From assembly GCA_951799405.1 (NCBI GenBank), contig OX637338.1, forward strand, positions 1,612,001-1,676,000: 64,000 bases of DNA. The letters run 5' to 3'. Both the position numbers and the translations under genes were made by a program. This document shows positions 31,339 through 42,000 of the stretch, one piece after another (the first letter of the stretch is position 1; each line of letters begins with the position of its first letter). The notes under the pieces are model-generated. The model was given only the letters and a program-made list of their open reading frames with translations. It had not been told where the DNA came from and made no database searches. This stretch comes from Agapetus fuscipes (Eukaryota; Arthropoda; Insecta; Trichoptera; Glossosomatidae).

Positions 31339-31464
31339 ATGATGATTTTATGAAATGATTTTGTTATTTTCTATGTAAGCAACGTGTCTCTACTCCGTCT
31401 TCAATGTATGTACATATCACCATGTAAACCCATGAAATCACTATGGTAACGTGTTTATTACTAG

Positions 31465-31696
31465 TGTTGTTGAAAGTATGAAAATATCTGATAAATTCAG
31501 AATTCAAAAATGTTCCCACCTCATTATGTACGGGATGATTTTCACAAGTAGGTATGTAACTTCTATGCTCTCGGTAATAAGCGGTAATAAGTAATAAGCA
31601 TAGAAGTTACACACTTGTGAAAATCATCCCGTACATAATGAGGTGGGAACATTTTTGAATTCGGAATTTATCAGATATTTTCATACTTTCAACAAC
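31465..31696. mobile_element. Foldback MITE, GTTGTTGAAAGTATG family
   Basis: Arms of about 100 bp, nearly perfect, around a short spacer with repeated GGTAATAAG. A half copy lies at 60083-60202. Confidence 0.85.
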
Positions 31697-32468
31697 TAAA
31701 TCTTCATTTTTTTCAGCTCAAAGGCCTCAGGAGCACAATTGTTACCGACAATAAAAAGGGAATTTAAACTGTGTTTTTTCAATTCAATATCTAAATATTT
31801 GTATGTCTTTTCCCTAGCAATCAGGCCGGCTGACGACACAATATTGTCTATGCCAATTATTAATGTGTGATATTAACCTCATTAGCATTGGTTATTTTTT
31901 AATACCAAACTTCCATTTTTGTTCACATTTCGTTTTTTTTTTTCATTTTTAAAAAACTTGAGTCGGACCTTGAGATGTGTTTCATATAAAAACAGCATCA
32001 ACTGACCCATGGTTATAATTTTAACAATGTAAGTATATGACATCAAACAAAGCCATTCGTTTCCCTACCATGTATTTATATATGATCAAGCCATAAATAA
32101 TATTGTTTATTTATTTGTAATAAAAAATATTTTTATAGTTCACCAGCATTATTTCTTGAAATGTTAGAACATAACAATTTGTATTTATTACTCTTAAAAA
32201 AATATGGATTTCGAATTGAAAACTTTTTCTTGTCGCGTCGGGCAAAAGTCACGCTTGTATGGGACTAAGGTCCTTAGAAACCAATAACAAAATATTTGTT
32301 TGCCATTTCCCTAGCAGCCCGGCCGTATGACGTTGGAATATTGTCTATGTCAATTCACTTGCGGACTCTTAAGGCTTGTTCGCACAAGGCGACTATTTTA
32401 GTCGAGTACCGAGGAATTTAGTGGTGGGCGGGGCCACAGAGTATGTAGGTTTATAGAGAGCGGTCTTA

Positions 32469-34159
32469 GGGCCGGTATATTGAACTGTAGTAATATTTTA
32501 GTTAACTATTACTTGAACTTTCATTCAAAATACTCAATCTCGAGTTAACTCGAGTTATCTCGAGTTAAGTTAACAAAGTAACCTGGATAGACTGGCAGAT
32601 TGGTGTAATTTTAACCGCTTATTTCTCAATGTATCGAAATGCCATGTGATGAGTTTTTTTAAAATAAAAAACCCCATCCATTTTATTTACTCTATTAACA
32701 ACTTAAGTCTAGGAACAGTGACTGAAGTCTCAGATTTGGGAGTGATATTTGACCAGAAACTATCATTTGTTCCACATATAACCAATGTATGTGCTAAAGG
32801 TTTGAAAATGCTTGGTTTTGTGTTCCGCATTGCTAAGGATTTTCGTGATACCAATACAATAAAATTGTTATACACGTCACTAGTCCGTAGTTGTCTGGAA
32901 TACTGTTCACCCGTCTGGTCTCCTCATTATACGGTTCATATAGATAGTATTGAAAGAGTTCACATTAAATTCTTGAAAATTATAAATTACAAGCTTAAAA
33001 TTCCTATTTCTAATTTTGATCCCATCCTTTTGAACTCTTTTCTTAAATTAAATAATTTACTGGAAAGACGCAAAATCATTGACTTGTTGACCCTTTATAA
33101 AATAAAAAATGGACTTATAGACTGTCCGTCGTTGCTGGGCGAGTTAAATTTTTTAATCCCTCGTCAAGGATCACGACACATTATTCCTTATCGCCCTGTA
33201 GCTTCCAATACAAATGCACAATATAACAGTTGCATAAATCGCCTTCAACGTAGTGGTAATACCTGTACACTAGACTTTGACCCACCCAACAATAACTTTG
33301 ATAGGTATAGAGCTGGTCTGTTGAGGTACTTTTTGGATGAATAATGTTTTTATTTCTGTTGCTTGTATATTTCTTTTGATTTTTGATTTATATTTTTTCT
33401 CTAAATAGTAACTTTGATTTTTATTCTTATTTTTATATAGTTTTTGTTATTGTGTTTATTTGTTTCATTTTACTTTCATATATAGGTATTTATAATTTTT
33501 TTCAATCTATTTTTAATTGTGGTTTTATATTCAGCTACTTACTTCTAATTTCTGCTTACTATTTATACATTCATAAACTGTCTTTTCTCTTGTTTTTTTA
33601 TCTCATCTCTCTATTTTTTTTTTTAAAGTATTAATACCTGCTTATGTAATCATTATTTTGTTTTATGTTACTTTTTATCCCGGATAGTTTTCAATTGTAG
33701 TTCTGATATATTTGTTGTTTCATTTTATACTTTTTACTTACTCTTGTATTTATAACACTATTTTTAGTATGGTTTGTAAAAGGCACTAAGTGTCGTGAAT
33801 TTATAAATAAATAAATAAAGAAAATAAACTAAAACCGAACATTACCGAAGTATGAGGCCACGCCCTCAAATCTTGGAAATAATTAAAATGCCATTCAAAA
33901 GCTTTAAAACAAACAACTATTCATAAAAATCATATGCCTAACCTTCATTAAGCTAGAAAACGAGACAAAAAATGTTCAGTTTGCAACAATTTTGATGTAT
34001 CCTTACCATTGATTTAAATTATTTATATCGATGATCCTTACATTAAAAAAGAACAGCTGCTGTCAGTGAAGCGACGCCATCTTGAAAATCGAAAGTTAAA
34101 GTTACTAAATATTTACTGCCGAAATTCGGTGAGTGAAATATACTTCAAAATACCGGGCC
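32469..34159. mobile_element. GGGCCGGTAT MITE inserted in the Harbinger-like MITE
   Basis: Ends GGGCCGGTAT and ATACCGGGCC with TTA on both sides (32466-32468, 34160-34162). It is itself interrupted by a LINE fragment. Confidence 0.75.
32578..33825 (+). mobile_element. LINE reverse transcriptase C-terminal fragment with AATAAA-repeat tail
   Basis: A frame of more than 232 codons includes VTEVSDLGVIFDQKLSF, LVRSCLEYCSPVWSP and IERVHIKFLKI, the end of a jockey/I-type reverse transcriptase. The 3' UTR runs to AATTTATAAATAAATAAATA. The 5' part is missing, so it is a dead truncated insertion. Confidence 0.85.
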
Positions 34160-34376
34160 TTAGAACAAAAAAAATGTAAACAAGTAGTATTTAGTATTGT
34201 CTAGACACGTAGGGTAGTTACTGCCGCTATCCATCGTTTCATATAAAAATAATACTACTTGGTTACATTTTTTTTGTTCTAAGACCGCTCTCTATAAACC
34301 TACATACTCTGTGGCCCCGCCCACCACTTAATTACTCGGTACTCGACTAAAATAGTCGCCTTGTGCGAACTAGCCT

Positions 34377-36018
34377 TTAGGGCACCCCAACCCTCTATCC
34401 CTCTATCCCTCCCACCAACACCTCCCCGCGTTAACCAAAATTTGTATACTTATTGCGAACCAAAACGATTACCGACGGCTCTTTGAGTTTTTTTTTTTTG
34501 GGAAACCTCTTCGGGAGGTCTATGACACTTGTTAGAGCGAGCTTCGTCTTAACAATTCAAGCAACACCTTTGTGGCACCCTTCCAGGGTGACATAGATCC
34601 CCAGGCCTTTCAAGAAGTGGGGAACCTCCCGCACAGGGTTCCTTAACAAAACGTTTATCATACCTGTATTAAAAAAACAAAAATGTCAACACATAATAAA
34701 ATACAATCAGTTATGTCATAAAAACATTTTATAAATTCAAAATGACTTACATTTTTCTGAAACCGCCCCTGGAACACACCATATACTTTACACGAGTATT
34801 AATAGTAGTAATTTACATGTGTTAGCGCAAGCTCCCGGCTGCTACTCCTGTTTTGGCTACTACATGGCACTTTATTATATTTCAAGTAATCCATTGTAAA
34901 TCTTTTAAAACACTCACTTTGATTTAGAATATAAAATATATTATAGCTCTACGTGTTATTTTAATAGAAAAAATTTAAATATCGCATTTTTTGCAGGCTT
35001 ATAATTTGATTTATTGTTTACACATTTAAATTTTATATCACTTTTCATTTTACAACATTTTAAAAAACGTGTTGAAAAAAAATTAACATTTACCCCTGAA
35101 CTTAAAATTTACAAAATCGAGCGTGAAACACGACACACTTGTTTGACATACCGTCACAGACTGATCATAAAGCGATCGAGATTCTATTTAAGTATTTTCT
35201 CTTGCTCAGCAACACTCTCTCACTGTGATTGGTTGGGGGTGTGTCTTAACGAGTGCAGCGTTGATATCTGACATGGTGGCATGGCATAAAATAAAAGCAT
35301 TCTGTCGACCGGACAATCAATACGAAGATAAATTGATAAAATCAAGAGCCCTCAAGAGACAACGAGAGAAAAATATATATAATATAAGTTATTTAAGATT
35401 TTTTATATGAAAAATTTTGGGGGCGCTTAGGACGCGGGGTTCCTGGTTCGGCCGCACCGCTCGAACCACCCTTAATCCGGGCCTGAGTAAGACTATATCT
35501 TTGTGAGGACTTTATTTATTCTTACCTGACACATTCAAACAAAAAAATTAAGATAATAAAAAACAATTTTGAAATATTTAATTTCGCGCTCTGCGCATGG
35601 ACAAAAATCTGAAAAACTTTTTTTCCTTATATTACGGGATATTTTTGGTTGTTGACAGCACCGGAATTTTTAAAAGTTTATAGATAGCCGAGACACATAC
35701 CATTCGATGCTAAATTTTACAACAAAAAGGACATCTATTCAGACTACTGATACACTTTTTGTCAATAAATGTTAAAGATATTACAGATTTTTGCATTACC
35801 GATTGAGTTCCAGAAGAGTGACGTGTTCTTTGTGTTACTTATAAATACCGCTAGAGGCAGACACCAGTCCAGACGATCTTTGACATATTTGTCATGTTGG
35901 AATCTCAATATTCCATGTTCTGAAAGATGCTACTTACGTGGTGAAATGCAATGAATTTGTGTTATAAAATATGTTTTTCGTGTAAATAATAAATCACTGT
36001 TGTTGCCTTAAAATAGCC
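34377..36018. other. Region upstream of Sec12
   Basis: Holds a repeat at 34493-34645 with pieces related to 20745-20835 and 40750-40815 (GGTCTATGACACTTGTT, CCCGCACAGG). The remaining sequence must include the Sec12 promoter, but no TATA box or initiator could be chosen with confidence. Confidence 0.4.
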
Positions 36019-39000
36019 ATGGCACCAACAAGGCGGAGTGACGGGCTTCTAGCCCGAGTGAATTTTCCTCTGTATACTTTACAAATGTTAACAAGTCGCC
36101 ATGTATTGGTGGCTGGTGGCGGAGGATCCTCGAAGACAGGAGTTGCCAATGGCTTTGTAAGTTACTCAATACTTCTTTACAGTGTTCATAAAAATCAAAC
36201 TGTTGACACTTGAGGAATTTCTGGAATCTGTTGCTGTGTTCCGTCTGAACTGGAACTTCCGTACGTTTCGCCCATATCTGCGATGGGCTTGATCAGCGTG
36301 ATGTCGGTGAAACTGTTGGACCAAAGTAACGGATCCCGGAAAACTCTCATGTGTCAAAAGTGGAAGCCAAAAGCTATAATTCTACGAAATCGGAAGGTTT
36401 GCTTGAATCGAAGGAAAAGAAGCCATGGATAAAAAAATAAAACAAATATTGGGACATTCTAGAGCTGTGTCGTTTGCCAGCCAGAAAAATTTCAGACATC
36501 CTGTTACGGGTTTCGAACATCCTGTGACTCTACCATCTGCAGGACCGAGAATCGTACTCTCCTATTTTTTATATCAGGCTAGCCAAGCCACCCTCCTGTA
36601 GGTTCCTGTATTCAAACCAATAGTGGCGTCACCCAAAAGTGGATAAATAGACCCCACGAGGGAAGGAAGGCCACAGTTGAACCTTTACCATCTTGCCTTC
36701 AGCATCATCTGTCCATAGACTACTCAGATTCGGGGTCGAAACTCTTGGCAAAAAAATAATTTAACTTCAATAAACAATATGTTTTATTAAATAATCCTTT
36801 GACCAATCCAGTTATAACACATTCATTATTTCTTGACTCAAAGATTGCTGATAAAGATTGCTGATAAAGAGGCCATTTTGCCAATGTCACCCCTGTTTCA
36901 GGGAAGGTGGGCTAAAGTTGCAGGGTTTATGTTCATTTAAGGCTTGGATTTAATTTGTAAGTACCATTCAGCATTTGTAAGCGCGAACTACATGTGTCTG
37001 TGTGCGGGCATGCATTTGATATGAGCTTATCTTTCCAACTTAGATTATAGATGTAAGAAATTTTAAAGAATGAAAAAAACGGATTTTACTGACCGTGCAA
37101 AAGAGAAGAATGATTTTCTCTATTTCTGATGAGTCATATCCGACGTCCTCAGGAGGCGTGTGTCTTCTACAAAGAAGAACCACAAACTGTTGAATTATTG
37201 TTGTTTGATCGAGGCCGAAGGTCGTAATCAACGACCGTAATCATATTTTAAAATCTTTGATGTAAGAAATGTTCCGATTCCTTTGTCTTCATTCAATTTT
37301 GGATATCATTGAAATAACAAATACCTGTTTATATATTTTTAAATAAGCATGTACAGCAATAAGCAATAAGGACTTTTGCCAATGCCACCCCGGTTCAGGG
37401 AACGGCGGCAGGAGTTGCAAGGTTTATGTCCATGTGAGGTTTTCTTTATTTGTATGCACACATGCGGAATGTGTAGGCGCGAACCTACATGTGCCTGTCT
37501 GTAGGCATGCATTTCATATGAGCCTTAAATGCTTACATATCCTTGCAGCTTAGATTATAGATAGATGTATTTACACAAATGGAGCACTCATTTTCACCTC
37601 AAGTACTTTGTGAAAACAGTTATAACAGTTTCATAATGGACCCTGTATGTTGCAGGAAATTTTTGAGCTGTCCCATGACAGTGACAGGTTCATTGCCGAG
37701 GAGATAATACGTCACGAGACAGGACCGAGCGTCGTAATGAATTGCTCGGCTGCCAACTTGAGCCGCCACATGTACTTGGTGGCCGGGCAGGAGAGCCATT
37801 GCCAACTGTACAACGTCAATTTGAAGCTGGTGAATGCCTCGGAGCTGCGCAGGGGCAGCGTGAAGAGTGAGAGCGCCAACAGCTACCTACGCAAGCGGAG
37901 AAACACGCAGAGCAAGGACAGGGAAGAGGAGCCCAGCAAGAAGGACAGCAACAACTCCACACACTTCTCCGAGAAGAGAATCAATTTTGAAATCAGGGCG
38001 GCCGACAGTATACAAACTGACTTTGGGTAAGTGCCACTATTTGAAATAAAACGAAGACAATGTAAAATCCACTTTACTGCCATTTAGACTCACGCTTTAG
38101 ACTTGTAAATGAAAGGTGTTTGAATCCTGGCGGAGCACAAAAAATACTATTTTTACTTTCAAATGTGCTCTTTGGGTTAAAAAAATGTATACACCTTTAC
38201 AATAAACAGGTCACAAAGGCTCATCAAGCCTTACAGCAACTGGGTCTTGCTTGAGAATTGGCGCTTTGCAGCAACGACCAAGCTCGTAAAAAATCCGGTC
38301 GGTGACTTAGTTGGTAGAATGCTTGCACACTGAGAGCATAGGTTCGATCCCCACCCAGGGTGTCGGAAAGGATTTCCCGTTTTGGTGTGTATCTCAAACG
38401 CAAAATAAATACTGGCAAGGTTTATTCAACTTTCTCAAGAAAGGCGAACCAGGTCCCTCGGGAGCAGGTAAACCCCCACTTCAACTGAAGTGTTTTGCGT
38501 GAGGTCGGCCCCTTTACCCGTAAAAATAAATAGGCCACATGGGACTCCTTCGGGGATAACGCAGGCAAGAAATTATACTATATGTGTAGCTTAGTTGCGG
38601 AAGCGCTGTTGAATCTTTGTATGGAACTAGGACTCGTAGTGTAAACTGGCACGTGTTATCCTCCGGGTAAAGATATCATTATCTTCTTAATATATAATCT
38701 GTTCTGTCACTGGGGCAAGGCTGTTATAATCTAGGTGGGTACGTTGTGTGTCCAAGCCAAGTTGACCAATAATTATGGCAATGACCTTCATAACACATTG
38801 TTTGATTTTTTGTTTTGGTTTTTGGTCATCCATGTGGAATTTTAATTAGTTTTTTTTTTTGTAATGTGCATAGAAAAGCTTGTAATCTACTTGATTTTAA
38901 AACCTTCTGTACACAAATCACTTGCAATAACGAAAAAACAAATTAGTTCATTCAATCATGCATAGCAGAAATGTTTGTCACTCTTTTTTGTATGTAATCT

Positions 39001-42000
39001 AATTGTTTAAAGTCTCAGTTAAATAATTGTTTTGTAGAAAGCATTATCAAATGCTATCAAGGCACGTGTTGAACAGAACAATACAGAATTATTGAAATGT
39101 TGCCTTTAAAACTACTAAATTAGTAGCAATCTGATTTTTTGATAAATGCACTGTAAGACTGTGTTCGTTGAGCTTGTTAGTTCACTGTGAGAGTTTATAG
39201 TAGCTCCACAGAATGGATGTAGATTTGTCTCAAAATGAAACATGTTTCTGATATTTTCAGTAGAATTTTCAATTATTGAAGTGCTTTTGATAGCTCGAAT
39301 CCATTAATTAACATTAGAAATTGTGACTAATATTTGAGTCGTATAAATGCAAACGCCGTCAACTCCTTACGCGATGATTTTGAGAAAAATAAACTTGTAA
39401 AACGACAATAACCAGTTGGAGATGACTGCGTTTGCACGTAATCATACTTTTTCAATTAAAATTATGAAGGATTAAGTGAGGTTTACATTATATCGCACAC
39501 AGCAAATGATTTGTTACACTGCGCAGAATCAAATTTAATCATTATCTCAAAAATCATAAATTTTGGAGATGACGGCGTTTGCAGTTATACGACTCATTTG
39601 TGTTATTGAGGTAAGCTATCAGTGGGACAGTATGAACGATTGGTGTGAAGTTAGGAACGCTTACACCGACCCACCTTCACAAATAAGCAAAATTTTATAG
39701 CGTACAGCTGAGCTGTCGTGCATGACGGTATTGCTCATAATATTTGCTTGCAGTGTGCGAACGCTCAAAGAACACAACCTAAGCTGAAATGACATAATAT
39801 AAAAGAAAGTGACAAAAAATATAAGTCAAAATAAATTGGATTATGTGATAATAATTAATTTTGTTAGTATAGTTCAGAGTTTCTTTGGTCTTATTGTGTT
39901 TTATTATTTAATGTTCCAGGGAGGAAGCCATTCAACGAGTTGTAAAGATTAGTCACAATGGCAAGATGATGGCCACTGCTGGAACAGATGGCCACGTCAG
40001 GATCTGGCAGTTTCCTCAGCTGAAGAAGAAGTTTGACATTGCCGCCCACACTAAAGAGGTAATGTGTAGTGATTTGTATTCTATGCAGCTTTCACCTTGC
40101 GAATCAATGAAGCAATACTGGTATTTTGCAACTTCATTATCATTTTATGTTTTTATTCTAGATATTTCAGTTAAGCTACATGTTTTCTATGCTTTGGAGT
40201 ATTGTTGTTCAAATCAAATCAAGCCATTCAACTATTGTTTTTAAATAAAATATTCATATATATATATGAAACAAGCTGCCTCCCAATCTTTTTCATTGTC
40301 CATTGATTCAGCCTCATACCAACCTATTAGTCAAGGAACAGACAAGGATTAGACAGGGATATGAATAGAAAAAAAATTAAAATTGAACCATTATTTAAAG
40401 GTGTTGTATTTTCCATAATTTCTTACTATTTACGACATCGAGAAGATTTTACGCAGTATTTTATACTTGTGATACTGATGTGTAGAGAATCTTTCACATT
40501 TGTTACTGACTTTCTTTTTAATTTGTTTGATACAATGTTTTTTTTTCTTACTTTCCAGCTAGATGATTTAGATTTCAGCCCCTCGGATAAGTTACTTGTT
40601 AGCATTGCCAAAGATGGGTTTGCAATTATTTGGTCGACGGAGTCAGGAAAGCAACTAGTAAAATTAGCCTGTCAACCCCCTAACGGGACCAAATATCTCT
40701 ACAAGAGATCCAGGTATGCTTCAGTTTATTCTAATTAAATTTCTTTTTTTTTTAATGAATCCTGTGCCGGAGACTTCCTAGATTTCAGAGACTCCAGGGA
40801 TCTATGACACTTGTTGTAGTAGGTACCGCAGAGGTGTTGGTGATTGCTGATGTGGCGGTTAATATCCTAATCCTTTGTAACAGGGCTGTTAGCTGCATAA
40901 TGTTGTGTTGTGTGTTGTGCTGGTTTTGTTTGGAGACACTGAAAGGGAGTGGCGATTGTTATTGGTTTTGAATAGGACCGGATTAAATGGAAACACAGAT
41001 ACTGGTAACTTTTCTGTAAACGGGCAGTTTGGCAAAGTAATGAGTTGTGAAAACACCAAGTTCTCATAGTTTTGATGCCGACTGCAAAGGGATGAATGTG
41101 CCAGCGACAATTTACATGAGTTCACCATTTCCGCCAACCGGAACACGTCATGTTCCTTGCATATGCATGCGGAGTTTACCTATTGCTCGGTGCTGCAAAC
41201 AGAATACAAATCAATCCAATCCGTGTGTCACTTTATTGTATAATTCCTGTTTGGGGGATAGTGACGTCACGCGACACCACAGGTACGGCGTGAAGTCTCT
41301 CGATGGCGGTCGGCCTTAAGTGCACTGCCGCAAATGACTCAAACGTAATAGAATATGAACACTAATATTTGAATATTCAATAAATACAATATTCATCTCA
41401 CTTTTTAGGTTTGGGCGTATTGAAGAAGAAAAAGACTCTTGCCGATTGTTTACCCTTGCCAATCCACTGGGACGCAGTGGGAAACAGAAAGGCCTCGTCC
41501 AGAGCTGGAAGCCCAACGATGGATCTCTCATAAAGAGCATCACTGTGGATGAGAGCTTATCAGCCCTCGCCGTGCGGGACGATGGAAAGTTTATTGCAGT
41601 CGGAACAATGTTCAGTGGATCAGTGGCAATATACATAGCATTTAGTTTACAGGTATTGTTGCTTTTAATTTATATTAGCTGTATAACTATTATAATTACT
41701 TTTAGCGTATGAAATTCAGAGGGATCATCTATAACTTCAACCGAGACAAAACATGCAACAAAGCTTCTGCGTTCTCGAATTGAATATAAGATTCTAGACT
41801 GATATGCTATGAAAAGCCAAGGCTTGTTTCAGGCTGTAACTCCATCTGTAAGACGAAGAAAAAGAGAAAAATTCATAATCCGGAATTGACAGTATACATT
41901 AGAGCCGCGACAATTCGAACGATCTCGCACCCAGGAATTAAGATGATAAGCCATGCTGAGGCTGTGCAAGCATTCAACAAATGAATTAAATAGGCTGACG

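Larger units (their letters stand above)
32372..34376. mobile_element. Harbinger-like MITE with nested insertions
   Basis: Ends AGGCTTGTTCGCACAAGGCG and the matching inverse, flanked by TTA on both sides (32369-32371, 34377-34379). Its left arm is interrupted after 32468 by a second element (32469-34159); removing that leaves a palindrome of about 310 bp. A longer relative is at 49834-51487. Confidence 0.75.

Noticed and set aside
35014..35410. Open frames upstream of Sec12 as a separate small gene
   Set aside because: Low-complexity composition, no conserved motif, no splice or poly(A) context.
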